From Listeria swaminathanii (GTDB taxonomy: Bacteria; Bacillota; Bacilli; Lactobacillales; Listeriaceae): a stretch of DNA of 64,000 bases. This document shows positions 30,644-40,201 of this stretch, piece after piece. The DNA lies in contig NZ_JAATOD010000003.1 in the NCBI RefSeq assembly GCF_014229645.1, positions 186,001 to 250,000 of the forward strand. Reading direction: 5' to 3'. The notes under the pieces were generated by a model, which saw only the letters and a program-made list of their open reading frames with translations, was not told the origin of the DNA and searched no databases. Numbering within the stretch: position 1 is the first letter of the stretch; each line of letters opens with the position of its first letter. A program made the position numbers and the translations under genes.

Positions 30644-31999
30644 TTAAAACATATTTTGTGCTTTTCTTAAATTTTTTTCAATTTCAGCAAGGTCATTTTT
30701 CAACACTTGATCGGTTTTTAGTAGTTGCGATATTTTTTCATGTGCATGGATGACGGTTGTATGATCTCGGCCACCAAATTCATCACCGATTTTTGGTAAT
30801 GAGGCGTCTGTAAGCTCTCTAGAAAGATACATAGCGATTTGGCGCGGGAATGCAATACTTTTCGTCCGTTTTTTTGCTTTAAAATCTTCTAAACGCACAT
30901 GGAAATATTCACCAACTGCTTCTTGGATACCACTAATTGTAATAACTTGTGATTTAGAAGAGGGGATAATATCTTTTAGTGCCTCTGCTGCAAGACCAGC
31001 TGTTATATCTTTATTAACGAGGGAAGAATAAGCAACTACTCGGATGAGCGCGCCTTCTAACTCGCGAATATTCGAATCAATTTGGTTTGCGATATAAAGC
31101 ATGACTTCATTTGGAATATCTAATCCGTCCGCTTTTGCTTTTTTACGTAAAATGGCGATCCGTGTTTCTAAGTCTGGTGGCGTAATATCAGTGATTAAGC
31201 CCCATTCAAAGCGGGATCTAAGCCGATCTTCCAGTGTGGGAATTTCTTTTGGTGGTCGGTCACTGGAAATAATAATTTGCTTTTGTTCATCATAAAGTGT
31301 GTTAAATGTATGGAAAAATTCCTCTTGTGTTCCTTCTTTACCAGCTAAAAATTGAATATCATCAATAAGTAAAACATCCACATTCCGGTATTTTGTGCGG
31401 AATTCTTCGGTTTTATTATCACGAATAGAACTAATAAACTCATTCGTGAATTTTTCGCTGGAAAGGTACATTACTTTCGCATTATCTTTATGTTGTTGAA
31501 CATAGTGGCCAACTGCGTGCATTAAATGTGTTTTGCCGAGGCCAACTCCTCCATAAATGAAGAGTGGATTATATGCTTTCGCTGGTGCTTCGGCTACTGC
31601 AAGTGATGCTGCATGGGCGAATCTGTTCCCTGAACCAATGACAAACGTATCAAAAACATAACGCGGATTAAGCATATGTTTTCCAATTTCAATGCCATCT
31701 TCATCTAACGCTGGATTCGGTTTAATCACAGTGTATTCGAAGTTTTCTTCTTGCTCGCCATCAATAAAGCGGACATCAAATAAGCGACCAGTTATTTCTT
31801 GCAAAATGTTAGCGATAAATTGCGTGTAGCTTTTCTCTAACCAATCGCGAACAAAATTATTGGGCGCTGAAATAATAAACGTGTTACCTTCAAGTGAATG
31901 AGCGGTTGTTGATTTCATCCATGTGTCGTAACTCGGTTTACTCATATTTTTTTTAACGATTTGCAGTGTTTCCTGCCAGATGTCTTCAATTGATTGCAC
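30644..31999 (-). CDS. dnaA: Chromosomal replication initiator DnaA
   Basis: A 451-residue AAA+ initiator. Domain I spans about 1-85 ([20 protein letters not shown]); the ATPase has Walker [16 protein letters not shown] near residue 150, Walker [13 protein letters not shown] near 212 and sensor text; the C-terminal DNA-binding domain has the signature [15 protein letters not shown]. Start codon GTG with GGGGGG 8 nt upstream. DnaA boxes lie in its own promoter region, so it is likely autoregulated. Confidence 0.99.
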   Translation of the reverse strand: MQSIEDIWQETLQIVKKNMSKPSYDTWMKSTTAHSLEGNTFIISAPNNFVRDWLEKSYTQFIANILQEITGRLFDVRFIDGEQEENFEYTVIKPNPALDEDGIEIGKHMLNPRYVFDTFVIGSGNRFAHAASLAVAEAPAKAYNPLFIYGGVGLGKTHLMHAVGHYVQQHKDNAKVMYLSSEKFTNEFISSIRDNKTEEFRTKYRNVDVLLIDDIQFLAGKEGTQEEFFHTFNTLYDEQKQIIISSDRPPKEIPTLEDRLRSRFEWGLITDITPPDLETRIAILRKKAKADGLDIPNEVMLYIANQIDSNIRELEGALIRVVAYSSLVNKDITAGLAAEALKDIIPSSKSQVITISGIQEAVGEYFHVRLEDFKAKKRTKSIAFPRQIAMYLSRELTDASLPKIGDEFGGRDHTTVIHAHEKISQLLKTDQVLKNDLAEIEKNLRKAQNMF

Positions 32000-32505
32000 T
32001 AGTAACCCCCCTTTTTTATGTAATGTAAATGGATGCTATAAAGTTATCCACAGATAGAAAAAGCTATGGATAAGGTTATCCAAACACTGTTAAAAAATTA
32101 TCCACAAAGTAAAATTGGATTGTGGATAACTTTAGTTTTCCCCAGCTATATTTCTATTCGACAGGAATTATAATATCAGAAAATCACTCTGATAGCAAGG
32201 ACTTACCAAATTTATCCACAAAACTGTCCAGATGTGAAAAACGGTTGTCCACAGCCAGTTAACTTGTGTATAACTTGTGTGTAAAGAAATCTGTAATGAA
32301 ATTGTTAAAATTAATTATCCACAAGCCATTGTGTGTAAATAACCACTAATTGTGTATAAGTTTAAACTAAATTAAAAGGTTATCCACAATAAAAAGACGT
32401 TATTAACGAGTTATCCACATTTTTTAGAGAAGGATTTCATTGCGACAATGTGTTAAACTATTTACCGAATACGAAAAAAAAGACAAAAAAATGAGGTTGT
32501 GAAAA
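32000..32505. other. oriC part 1: DnaA-box cluster upstream of dnaA
   Basis: No gene is present. Exact 9-mers TTATCCACA (either strand) are at 32044, 32098, 32121, 32212, 32315, 32380 and 32411. Near matches are TTGTCCACA at 32245 and TGTGTATAA or TGTGTGTAA at 32265, 32276, 32330 and 32351. This is the upstream part of a bipartite origin, as in Bacillus. Confidence 0.93.
32170..32198 (-). promoter_or_regulatory. Candidate dnaA promoter
   Basis: TTGCTA (32193-32198), 17 bp, TATTAT (32170-32175) on the minus strand, between DnaA boxes. The leader would be about 160 nt and crosses three exact boxes, as expected for autorepression. Confidence 0.6.
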
Positions 32506-32976
32506 ATGATATTTCAACGGCTTTTGAAAACTAGAGATACTGAATTTTATCGGGTTATACAAAACGGGAATATTGACGACGTGTTTGGCTACTTATTAAT
32601 TCACGACAAACGGGAACCAGCAGAGATTGACGATTTTAAGGTATTTGCAAAAAGTAATATAAATAAAGAAGCTTTTTCAGTAAATATCAAAAAAAATCAT
32701 TTTTACACGATGTTTTTTCACTTTACAGACTTAGAAGAAGAGCAGGAAATTCCAAAATTCACCAAAGTAATTCGTTTTATAGAAGGATTATTATCTTTTC
32801 AGCCAGAAACAAGCCATTATGTGGATAACTATTTAATAAAGGAAAAACTCATTTTTGAATATCCAGCTGAATTTGAGAAAATTGGGGAATTTGCTCAGTA
32901 TTTAGTAGAGATTTCCGGGCGAAAAATCGCTATCCCAGACACTACTAGAGAAAAATATATCTATTTAACACAATAA
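32506..32976 (+). CDS. Conserved hypothetical protein upstream of rpmH
   Basis: A 156-residue soluble protein that I do not recognise. It lacks a signal peptide, membrane segment or clear motif. It has charged stretches (YLLIHDKREPAEIDDF) and aromatic-rich segments (FYTMFFHFTDLEEEQE, RFIEGLLSFQPETSHYV). The ribosome site ATGAGGTTG precedes ATG 32506. It lies between the DnaA-box cluster and rpmH, and diverges from dnaA. The frame is fully open with codon use like its neighbours, so it is a real gene. Confidence 0.75.
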   Translation: MIFQRLLKTRDTEFYRVIQNGNIDDVFGYLLIHDKREPAEIDDFKVFAKSNINKEAFSVNIKKNHFYTMFFHFTDLEEEQEIPKFTKVIRFIEGLLSFQPETSHYVDNYLIKEKLIFEYPAEFEKIGEFAQYLVEISGRKIAIPDTTREKYIYLTQ

Positions 32977-33057
32977 TTTTTCAAAAATAGTTTTTCTCTC
33001 TATAAAAATATGGTATGATAGTGAACGGAGTCTAAATAGAAATTCGTCTAAATAGTA

Positions 33058-33086
33058 TTGACAAAAATGACCACGTCACGTACAAT
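33058..33086 (+). promoter_or_regulatory. Promoter of rpmH
   Basis: TTGACA (33058-33063), a 17-bp spacer and TACAAT (33081-33086), a strong sigma-A-type promoter about 50 bp upstream of the rpmH start; GGAGG follows at 33131. Confidence 0.82.
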
Positions 33087-33143
33087 ATCTAAGACTGTCT
33101 AATAGATAAATTCGATTGGACCCTTTCATGGGAGGTGTAATTA

Positions 33144-33278
33144 ATGAAAAGAACATATCAACCAAGTAAACGTAAAAGAAAAAAAGTGCATGGTTTCCGT
33201 ACGCGTATGAGTACTAAAAACGGACGTAGAGTTTTAGCAAGTCGTCGTCGTAAAGGAAGAAAAGTTTTATCTGCGTAG
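33144..33278 (+). CDS. rpmH: 50S ribosomal protein L34
   Basis: The 44-residue product begins [18 protein letters not shown] and ends [18 protein letters not shown] in two blocks, the standard L34 sequence. ATG 33144 has GGGAGGTG 8 nt upstream. It is the conserved neighbour of rnpA, divergent from dnaA at bacterial origins. Confidence 0.99.
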   Translation: MKRTYQPSKRKRKKVHGFRTRMSTKNGRRVLASRRRKGRKVLSA

Positions 33279-33312
33279 ACCACTGAAAACGACTCAGTGG
33301 TTTTTTTTTTGA
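33279..33312 (+). terminator. Terminator between rpmH and rnpA
   Basis: ACCACTGA (33279-33286) pairs with TCAGTGGT (33294-33301) and a run of T follows. It starts directly after the rpmH stop codon and would make L34 mRNA more abundant than rnpA mRNA. Confidence 0.9.
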
Positions 33313-33367
33313 AAAATCTCTGAGTCAAACGGCCTTATACTAAGATATGTAAGAAGATGGAGAATGT

Positions 33368-33727
33368 ATGAAAAAAAAATATAGAATTAAAAAAAATGAC
33401 GATTTTCAAAAAGTATTCCGAAGAGGAAAATCTTTTGCTAACCGTCAATTTGTTGTTTATACTTTAAAGCAAGAAGGATCGAATCATTTTCGCATTGGTT
33501 TATCGGTTAGTAAAAAAATTGGAAACGCTGTCTGCCGAAATCGGATTAAACGTTACATAAGACAATCATTCCATGAATTAGAAGGCCAAATCAATCCTGA
33601 AAATGAATATATTATCATCGCCAGAAAACCGGCGGCCAATATGGATTTTCATGAAGTAAAGAAAAGTTTGATTCATGTTTTAAAAGTGGGGCGTGTTTTA
33701 AAGCAAAAAGCAAACAATTCAAAATGA
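33368..33727 (+). CDS. rnpA: Ribonuclease P protein component
   Basis: A 119-residue basic protein that assists the RNase P RNA in tRNA 5' maturation. Seen: [19 protein letters not shown] at the N-terminus and the conserved RNR-type helix [20 protein letters not shown] near residues 46-65. Normal length. It is 40 bp upstream of yidC. Confidence 0.98.
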   Translation: MKKKYRIKKNDDFQKVFRRGKSFANRQFVVYTLKQEGSNHFRIGLSVSKKIGNAVCRNRIKRYIRQSFHELEGQINPENEYIIIARKPAANMDFHEVKKSLIHVLKVGRVLKQKANNSK

Positions 33728-33767
33728 GTGGAAATTTGAAAAAGGCGAAATTGGAGGTTACATCAAT

Positions 33768-34631
33768 TTGAAGAAGAAAAAGCGATTCAAACAGAAGTTG
33801 CTCATCGCAAGTCTTGTAATCGGATTAATGGCTGTACTTTCGGGTTGTGGCTATTCAACTGATCCAATTACATCAGAATCAACTGGATTTTGGAGTCATT
33901 ATATCGTGTTCCCATTATCCTGGACTATTACGTGGTTTTCCGATTTATTCGGGGGAAGTTATGCAGTCGGAATTATCGTTGTTACAATTTTAATTCGTCT
34001 ACTTATCATGCCTTTAATGATCAAACAGCTGAAAAGCCAAAAAGCCATGACAAATTTACAACCGAAAATCAAAGAACTACAAGAAAAATACTCGTCTAAA
34101 GATAATGAAACAAAACAAAAATTACAACAAGAAACAATGCGTCTATATCAAGAAAATAGCGTAAATCCAATGATGGGTTGTTTACCGTTATTAATTCAAA
34201 TGCCTATTCTACTAGGATTTTACCAAGCTATTAGTAGAACAGCAGAAATTAAAACAGATACATTCTTATGGATGCAACTGGGAAATCCGGATCCATATTA
34301 CATCTTGCCGGTTGTTGCAGCATTAACAACATTCTTATCATCAAAAATTTCTATGATGGGGCAAACACAGCAAAATAAATCAATGGCAATGATTGTTTAT
34401 ATCATGCCAGTAATGATTCTATTTATGGGTATTACATTACCGTCTGCACTTGCTCTATACTGGATTATCGGTAACATTTTCACCGTATTCCAAACACTTT
34501 TAATTAATAATCCTTTTAAAAACAAACGCGAACAGGAGGCGCTGGCTGCTGCTCAAGTTGCGGAAGATCGCTTGAAGAAAAAAGCAGCTAACATGAAAGC
34601 TTCCAAAAAAGGAGGTAAGAAAAGAAAGTGA
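33768..34631 (+). CDS. yidC: Membrane protein insertase YidC (lipoprotein type)
   Basis: A 287-residue insertase. The signal LLIASLVIGLMAVLSGCGYS has a lipobox (LSGC), followed by the YidC/Oxa1 core: VGIIVVTILIRLLIMPLMIKQ, a helical hairpin (KIKELQEKYSSKDNETKQKL), MMGCLPLLIQMPILLGFYQAI, and later hydrophobic helices, ending in a lysine-rich tail. The start is TTG 33768 with GGAGG 10 nt upstream. It overlaps jag by 4 bp. A second YidC exists elsewhere in Listeria; this is the oriC-linked SpoIIIJ-type copy. Confidence 0.96.
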   Translation: MKKKKRFKQKLLIASLVIGLMAVLSGCGYSTDPITSESTGFWSHYIVFPLSWTITWFSDLFGGSYAVGIIVVTILIRLLIMPLMIKQLKSQKAMTNLQPKIKELQEKYSSKDNETKQKLQQETMRLYQENSVNPMMGCLPLLIQMPILLGFYQAISRTAEIKTDTFLWMQLGNPDPYYILPVVAALTTFLSSKISMMGQTQQNKSMAMIVYIMPVMILFMGITLPSALALYWIIGNIFTVFQTLLINNPFKNKREQEALAAAQVAEDRLKKKAANMKASKKGGKKRK

Positions 34632-35248
34632 GAGATTTAACTGCGCAAGGCTCAAACGTTGAAGAAGCTATCCAAAATGCATTAGCCACTTTAGAAACAA
34701 CACGCGACAAGGTCGAAGTAGAAGTTCTAGACGAAGGTAAAAAAGGTATTTTCGGAATTGGTTCAAGACTGGCTATGGTAAAAGTAATTGAAAAAGAAGA
34801 TGGTATCCAAGTAGCGATTGATTATCTTTTAGATGTTGCTACCAAAATGGGTGCAGTAATCACGATCGATGTAGAAGAAGTTGGTAAAGATGTGAAGTTG
34901 CAAATTAAAGGTGACAGCCTAGGTATGCTAATCGGCAAACACGGTCAAACCCTTAATGCTCTTCAATACTTAACACAATTAATTGCTAATAAAACAACGA
35001 GCCAATACAAAAACATTATTGTTAATGTAGGGGATTACCGTGAAAGACGTCACGAAACATTAGTAATTTTAGCGAATAAAATGGCGGATAAAGCTCTTAA
35101 AACGAAGCGTGCTGTTCATTTAGAACCAATGCCTTCATTTGAAAGAAAAATTATTCATGCTATTTTAAGCGAGAATGATCAAATTGAAACGCATTCTGAA
35201 GGACGCGATCCTTATCGTTATATTGTGATTAAGCCAGTTCGGAAATAA
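34628..35248 (+). CDS. jag: RNA-binding protein Jag (KhpB)
   Basis: A 206-residue protein with Jag_N (TAQGSNVEEAIQNALATLE, then EEGKKGIFGIG-like DEGKKGIFGIGSRLAMVKV), a KH domain (SLGMLIGKHGQTLNALQYL) and an R3H domain (YRERRHETLVILANKMADKA). KhpB binds RNA with KhpA and affects cell-wall growth. The start is GTG 34628, overlapping the yidC stop, with GGAGG upstream. It is followed at once by a terminator, not by mnmE as in most Firmicutes. Confidence 0.96.
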   Translation: MRDLTAQGSNVEEAIQNALATLETTRDKVEVEVLDEGKKGIFGIGSRLAMVKVIEKEDGIQVAIDYLLDVATKMGAVITIDVEEVGKDVKLQIKGDSLGMLIGKHGQTLNALQYLTQLIANKTTSQYKNIIVNVGDYRERRHETLVILANKMADKALKTKRAVHLEPMPSFERKIIHAILSENDQIETHSEGRDPYRYIVIKPVRK

Positions 35249-35257
35249 ATTTTTAGG

Positions 35258-35288
35258 CTGAGGTTTTTAGGAACCTCAGTCTTTTTTT
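35258..35288 (+). terminator. Terminator of rnpA-yidC-jag
   Basis: CTGAGGTT (35258-35265) and AACCTCAG (35272-35279) with a 6-nt loop, then seven T residues. Confidence 0.92.
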
Positions 35289-35301
35289 AGGAGGGATTTA
35301 A

Positions 35302-35763
35302 GTGGTGGTTTATAAAGATTCGGTTAATGAAATGTGGCAAAAATATCGAGCGGAGAACCCGACGATTTCTAATAAATTTGAAGCTTGGGCATTTGGTAAT
35401 TCTGCACGGATGGCTAATGAACTGGGTGAACTTGTGATGAACGGGATAAAAACGGGGACTAGTAGCCTATTTTATTGGTATGACCAGGGCGGGGAAACGA
35501 TGCCATCAGTTGGTTCACATGTCGTTCTTTTAGATGGTGACGACGAAGCGATGGGGATTATTAAACTAGTTGGTGTAACGATTATGCCGTTTAATGAAGT
35601 CCCAGAAACATTTGCTTATTTAGAAGGAGAAGGGGATCGGACGCTGGAATATTGGCGGAAAGTACATACTTCTTTTTTTACGAATGAATGTGTGGAGCTG
35701 GGTATTTCGTTTGAAGAAGATGCTCTAGTGGTTTGCGAAGAATTTGAAGTTGTATTTAAATAG
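35302..35763 (+). CDS. ASCH-domain protein
   Basis: A 153-residue protein with an ASCH/PUA-like fold: WAFGNSARMANELGELVMNGIKTGT at residues about 30-54 in two parts, then PSVGSHVVLLDGDDEAMGIIKL near 75 and EFEVVF at the end. ASCH domains bind RNA or nucleosides; the role here is unknown. Start GTG or the following GTG at 35302, with GGAGGG upstream. A perfect parS site begins 3 bp after its stop codon. Confidence 0.82.
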   Translation: MVVYKDSVNEMWQKYRAENPTISNKFEAWAFGNSARMANELGELVMNGIKTGTSSLFYWYDQGGETMPSVGSHVVLLDGDDEAMGIIKLVGVTIMPFNEVPETFAYLEGEGDRTLEYWRKVHTSFFTNECVELGISFEEDALVVCEEFEVVFK

Positions 35764-35765
35764 AA

Positions 35766-35781
35766 TGTTTCACGTGAAACA
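35766..35781. other. parS site 1
   Basis: TGTTTCACGTGAAACA, the 16-bp perfect consensus bound by ParB/Spo0J, between the ASCH gene and a terminator. Confidence 0.96.
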
Positions 35782-35816
35782 AAAAAAGAGCCATATACAG
35801 AGGGCTCTTTTTTTTT
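35782..35816. terminator. Bidirectional terminator
   Basis: AGAGCC (35787-35792) and GGCTCT (35803-35808), A-run before and T-run after. It separates the convergent ASCH and MFS genes. Confidence 0.85.
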
Positions 35817-37227
35817 AGATATTTTTTGGCAAACGGAATATCAGCAAGAAACAAACAATAAGGAGAGCAATATTTACATACATACTCATTTGTAAGCTGT
35901 CTGAAAAGGCACTTGCTTTAGAAGTCGCAGCTGTATTTCCTAATGTGCGGAAAAATACCGATCCGACAACAGCGATACCAAAAGATGACCCGATTCGCTG
36001 CGCTGTATTAAACATACCACTTGCTCCGCCGCGTTCTATCCCATGAACGGTGGAAAGTGTGAAGCTGTTTAAAGGGGCAATAATCAAACCGCTGCCAATA
36101 CCTGCAATAAACAGCGGAAGGAAGAGCAACCAAGCAGAAAAAGTACCATCATGGAGATGGAAAACAATAGAAACGGTTCCAAGACCAACAATAACTAGGG
36201 CTACACCGAGCATTAAAAGCTTCCTGCCAAGTAAGGGAATGAGACGATAACTATTCGAAGCAGCAAGGACACTACCTAATGCAAATGGGCTAATAGCTAG
36301 TCCAGATAGAATGGCGGAACGATTGAAACCAGTTTGCCAAGTTAGTGATAAAACAAAGAAAATACTCGTAAATGCAGCAAAGTAAACGAGTGATAAGAGC
36401 ATTCCTGAAACAAATTGGTTGTTTTTAAGTAAGTTGGGAGCGATTAATGGTTGATTGCCTTTCTTTTCTTGATAGACGCTCCATTTGTAGAGAATAATAA
36501 AAAGAGGAATAGATAATCCCATTAAAAGATAATCGATTGGCTTGAAATCATTTGCGCCATTTGAAATAAGTGGGAAGAGTAATAGTAAAAGTGCAATTGT
36601 CAGCATACCAACTCCGGGTAAATCGAAGCTGATTTTTTTTGTGGAGACAGTTCTTTTTGGAAGATAGAGCACGGCGAGAACGAGAGTGACTAAAACGAAA
36701 GGCACATTCACGAAGAAAACAGCACGCCAGCCATTTGTAGCACCAAAAAGTTCAATTAAAAGTCCACCAGTAAGCGGTCCAATGGCGGTTCCAACACCAA
36801 TAACTGAACCAAGGATACCAAAGATTTTCCCAAGACTTTTTCCAGAATACATATCCATAATTGTCGCATTAATTTGCGGGAAAAACAGTCCGGCGGCAAG
36901 TCCTTGTATTACCCGGGAAATAATTAAACTATTTTCTGAATCAGCAAAGCCAGCTGTTACGCTCATAATCAAAAATAGTGAAATCCCAATAATATAGATA
37001 TTTTTCCTGCCAAATTTATCACCGAGGCGGCCGGCTAAAATAAGTACAATTCCAAAAGCAAGTGCATAGCCTGAAATGACCCACTCAATTGTTTCGCTTG
37101 TAGCATGAAGTGCGGTCGTAATATCTGGTAGAGCAACATTAACAATGGTCGTATCCAGTAATGAAATAAAGGCTCCAAGCATAATTGAAATAAGTGCTAA
37201 ATTCTTACGTTTATCAGTTTGTTCCAT
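35815..37227 (-). CDS. MFS multidrug transporter, DHA2 (14-TM) family
   Basis: A 470-residue membrane protein with about 14 hydrophobic segments. Motifs: FISLLDTTIVNVALPDI at the first helix, VLILAGRLGDKFGRKNIYI (motif A) near residue 60, and GSVIGVGTAIGPLTGGLLIE (motif C type) near 140. DHA2 proteins such as LmrB and EmrB export drugs and bile salts by proton antiport. It is a single gene; its start is 88 bp from parS site 2. A Noc-type site lies within it (36908-36921). Confidence 0.9.
   Translation of the reverse strand: MEQTDKRKNLALISIMLGAFISLLDTTIVNVALPDITTALHATSETIEWVISGYALAFGIVLILAGRLGDKFGRKNIYIIGISLFLIMSVTAGFADSENSLIISRVIQGLAAGLFFPQINATIMDMYSGKSLGKIFGILGSVIGVGTAIGPLTGGLLIELFGATNGWRAVFFVNVPFVLVTLVLAVLYLPKRTVSTKKISFDLPGVGMLTIALLLLLFPLISNGANDFKPIDYLLMGLSIPLFIILYKWSVYQEKKGNQPLIAPNLLKNNQFVSGMLLSLVYFAAFTSIFFVLSLTWQTGFNRSAILSGLAISPFALGSVLAASNSYRLIPLLGRKLLMLGVALVIVGLGTVSIVFHLHDGTFSAWLLFLPLFIAGIGSGLIIAPLNSFTLSTVHGIERGGASGMFNTAQRIGSSFGIAVVGSVFFRTLGNTAATSKASAFSDSLQMSMYVNIALLIVCFLLIFRLPKNI
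36908..36921. other. Noc-binding-type site 3 (one mismatch)
   Basis: ATTACCCGGGAAAT inside the MFS gene; identical to sites 2 and 4. Confidence 0.7.
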
Positions 37228-37314
37228 AAATCATTCTCCTTTTTGAAGCTTTTCGGGATAGTTTTCATTATAAACCTAAAGAATAAAAACTCCTAAGAAT
37301 AAAGGAACTGTTAA

Positions 37315-37330
37315 TGTTTCACGTGAAACA
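37315..37330. other. parS site 2
   Basis: TGTTTCACGTGAAACA, perfect consensus, in the gap between the divergent MFS and acetyltransferase genes. Confidence 0.96.
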
Positions 37331-37389
37331 TTTTACTTTGCGAGTTAGATTTGATAAGCTTTTTTTATTAAATTGGCGGGGGTTAACTT

Positions 37390-37929
37390 ATGGAAAATCG
37401 TAAACAAATGATAAAAACGGAACGGCTTTTTTTAAGTGAAATGACATTAGCTGATACGGAGATTTTATTCGGTTATTGGTCAGATGATTCGGTTACTAGA
37501 TATATGAATATTGAGCCTTTCCAAAGTTTACAACCAGTGGAAGAAATGATTCGGATGTTGAGACAATTGGAAATCGAAGGAAAAGCGCTCAGATGTGTCA
37601 TTATTTTGCAGGCAACTGGAGAAATCATTGGGACATGTGGCTTTAATTATATTGACCATGAAAACCAGCGGGCAGAAATTGCGTATGATCTAGGTACGCG
37701 TTTTTGGAAACGAGGTTATGCGACGGAAGCTGTGAAAGCATTGATAGAATGGGGAAAAGAATCGTTTGAACTGCACCGAATTGAAGCAAAAGTAGACCCG
37801 AGAAATACAGCTTCTATAGCATTATTGGAAAAGCTTGGTTTTTCAGAGGAGGGTTTACTTCGAGATTATGAAAAAATAGGCGAGGTATACCAAGATGTGA
37901 AATTGTTCTCGTGGATAGAGGGGAATTAG
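37390..37929 (+). CDS. GNAT acetyltransferase, RimJ/RimL type
   Basis: A 179-residue single-domain GNAT. Seen: TERLFLSEMTLADTEILFGYW at the N-terminus, then GTCGFNYIDHENQRAEIAYDL, the acetyl-CoA loop RFWKRGYATEAVKALI, and NTASIALLEKLGFSEEGLLRDY. This pattern is that of RimJ/RimL-like acetyltransferases of protein N-termini or small molecules. The substrate is unknown. It stands alone, downstream of parS site 2. Confidence 0.87.
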   Translation: MENRKQMIKTERLFLSEMTLADTEILFGYWSDDSVTRYMNIEPFQSLQPVEEMIRMLRQLEIEGKALRCVIILQATGEIIGTCGFNYIDHENQRAEIAYDLGTRFWKRGYATEAVKALIEWGKESFELHRIEAKVDPRNTASIALLEKLGFSEEGLLRDYEKIGEVYQDVKLFSWIEGN

Positions 37930-38065
37930 TAGCAATTGTGTCTAATTTTTTACTAAATAGTGTAGATAAACCGAAAGTTACGATATCATAAAGATTTTGC
38001 CTTGTTTGTTCTATTTACTTATTGCTAAAATGGGGGTATCTAAAAAAATTTAAGGAGATTTCCCA

Positions 38066-40060
38066 ATGACAAAAGAATATTATTTTATAAAACCTGAATT
38101 AAGCTCTCCTGAAACAAAGCAAGAAAACATTGCTTCTTGGTTAAATACACAAGATAAAGCTTTTTATGATGCACAAATCGCGCAAGAACGTGATTATTGT
38201 TTCTGGTGTAATCTTGTAGAAACAGCTAAGCCGAATTCTCGCACGAGTTATACTTCGATGGCTTATACGTTAAATGAGCCGAATATGCTTAACTCTGCTG
38301 GGAAAACTAGCTTTATTTTATCTGAAGAAGAAGTATTGTATATTCACACTCTATCCGTTGTTCGTGATGGAAAAGTGATTGATAAATTAGACGATATTAA
38401 TGTAAAAGTGTTGGATTATGTTCGTGATGAAAATCAAGCGAGCTTTAACGACGAGAAAAAGGTAACCGTACTTATTCGCGACTTGCATTTAAATGATATT
38501 TTCGTCATTGAAACTTCTATTGAGCGCAAATATGAGGAAAGCAGCATTCGTAATCAATTTTTCCGCTGGATTTATTCGGCTCCAAACTCTTACTGGGCTT
38601 ATGGGAAATATCGTTTTGAATTGAAAAATGAAACAGAGAAGAAATTAGAAACGAACTTCCATTATTTCCGAGACGAAGCGGGAGCAATTTTAGAAAAAGA
38701 CAAAGTGATGGTTCCGCATAGCGAATCTTATACAATTGAAAAAGAAAATTATATTGGTGAGGACGCGAAAGAACTTGAACTTACGCCATTCATTGATTTT
38801 GTGACGGAGCAGACATATCCGGAAATCACCAAAACAATCAGCGACATTTATCAAAAATTCTATCAAGTAGAGCTTGCTGGATTTGCGGCTGATTTAGTGG
38901 CTGAGTTAGATGCGTTACCGTCTTTAGACCACAAAATTAAGCATGCCATCGATTTTGTTCAAAAAGAAGTATACTATTTATACAATGAAACAGAAATGGA
39001 TGGACATGAGCCGCAAGCTGCTGAAGTTACTTTTAAAACGAAACAAGGGGACTGCAAAGCGAAAACAGTTCTTTTGAAAGTGATTTTAGATTATTTAGGA
39101 GTGGATTCAGAGCTTATCCTAGTTAATTATGGTAGTGATGTATTCTTGCCAGTTTATACACCGTCACCGTTCAACTTTAACCATGCGATTTTAAAAATAA
39201 CACATGAAGGTCAAGTTTACTTTGTTGATGCGACAATGAGTAATGACCAAGGATTTTTAGCTAATCGTCAAAAAAATAGCTTTATGTATTATTTAGAAAT
39301 TAAAGCTGGCACGGAATTACAAAAACAGGAACCATTTGAAGATGAAGAGCCCGCTGCGGAAGAAAATTTCCGTTGTGATGTGAAAGGAAATGTGGCTGAG
39401 GTTATCTTTGAAAGAAAGTTACGCGGAGGAATGGCGAACGGATCACGTGATATGTTTAAAAATGAGTCTAATAAAGAGATTCTTAGCCGTTACAATTATA
39501 CAACATATAAGTGTATGACATTGTATAAAAACTTTGAAGAGAATGAAATTGAGCAGCATTTTACTAATGCTTCTGTTCAAATAGTTGAAGATAATAAGGA
39601 TTTAAATGAGCTTTCGGTAGTGTATAAAGCGACTATTACGGATCCATATGAAGTTGAAAAGAAAAAACGTTATTTACACTTCTGGAACTATGGCAACTTT
39701 ATCGATGATGGTGCGGATAAGCATTTCCATAAGGATTACCCATTTTGGATTGATCGTAATGTTATCAAAACAGAGATTCATTTGACGACAGATCATGCTA
39801 TCGATCAGCAAGATTCTTATACACGCCAAGAATGTGATATCAAGTCTAAGTACTTGAAACATCGTGTGACGAAGAAAATTCACAAAAACGGTGCTTCTTG
39901 TTATATCGAGTATCGTCCATATCACAACCTTGCTATTAAAGGGAAAGATTTGGAAGAATATGTTAAAGCTAATAAACAAGTACTTGATAGTAACTGGGGT
40001 ATCGGCATTGATATCATTGAAGATGGATTGTTTAAGAAATTAGGTAAGTTATTTAAATAA
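38066..40060 (+). CDS. DUF3857 and transglutaminase-like domain protein
   Basis: A 664-residue cytoplasmic protein without a signal peptide. Residues about 40-260 resemble DUF3857 (YIHTLSVVRDGKVIDKLDD, FVIETSIERKYEESS). Residues about 290-400 are a transglutaminase-like domain with a possible triad: Cys in KTKQGDCKAKTVLLKVIL, His in FNFNHAILKI and Asp in YFVDATMSND. The C-terminal 250 residues are beta-rich and unassigned. Such proteins are found in many bacteria, but the substrate is unknown. GGAGAT precedes ATG 38066, and a strong terminator follows. Confidence 0.78.
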   Translation: MTKEYYFIKPELSSPETKQENIASWLNTQDKAFYDAQIAQERDYCFWCNLVETAKPNSRTSYTSMAYTLNEPNMLNSAGKTSFILSEEEVLYIHTLSVVRDGKVIDKLDDINVKVLDYVRDENQASFNDEKKVTVLIRDLHLNDIFVIETSIERKYEESSIRNQFFRWIYSAPNSYWAYGKYRFELKNETEKKLETNFHYFRDEAGAILEKDKVMVPHSESYTIEKENYIGEDAKELELTPFIDFVTEQTYPEITKTISDIYQKFYQVELAGFAADLVAELDALPSLDHKIKHAIDFVQKEVYYLYNETEMDGHEPQAAEVTFKTKQGDCKAKTVLLKVILDYLGVDSELILVNYGSDVFLPVYTPSPFNFNHAILKITHEGQVYFVDATMSNDQGFLANRQKNSFMYYLEIKAGTELQKQEPFEDEEPAAEENFRCDVKGNVAEVIFERKLRGGMANGSRDMFKNESNKEILSRYNYTTYKCMTLYKNFEENEIEQHFTNASVQIVEDNKDLNELSVVYKATITDPYEVEKKKRYLHFWNYGNFIDDGADKHFHKDYPFWIDRNVIKTEIHLTTDHAIDQQDSYTRQECDIKSKYLKHRVTKKIHKNGASCYIEYRPYHNLAIKGKDLEEYVKANKQVLDSNWGIGIDIIEDGLFKKLGKLFK

Positions 40061-40067
40061 AGTCAAA

Positions 40068-40098
40068 AAAAGCATCTCTTACAAAAGAGATGCTTTTT
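40068..40098 (+). terminator. Terminator after the DUF3857 gene
   Basis: AAAAGCATCTCTT and AAGAGATGCTTTT with a 4-nt loop. It also lies just past the tRNA-Val 3' end on the other strand and may end that transcript too. Confidence 0.92.
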
Positions 40099-40105
40099 CT
40101 ATAAA

Positions 40106-40178
40106 TGGTCCTGACTGGTCTCGAACCAGCGACCCCCACCATGTCAAGGTGATACTCTCCCAACTGAGCTACAGGACC
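40106..40178 (-). tRNA. tRNA-Val (anticodon GAC)
   Basis: On the minus strand the acceptor arm GGTCCTG pairs with CAGGACC. The D-arm is GCTCAGTTGGGAGAGT, the anticodon stem TCACC/GGTGG with loop TTGACAT (anticodon GAC), and the T-arm GCTGGTTCGAGACCAGT. Length is 73 nt with discriminator A; CCA is not encoded. It is a solitary tRNA gene, 23 bp downstream of the LacI-family regulator gene. Confidence 0.96.
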
Positions 40179-40201
40179 AAAAAGGAATTCAGAAAACAAG
40201 C

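Noticed and set aside
40106..40178. tRNA-Val as an attachment site of a genomic island
   Set aside because: No integrase and no repeat of the tRNA 3' end were found on either side.
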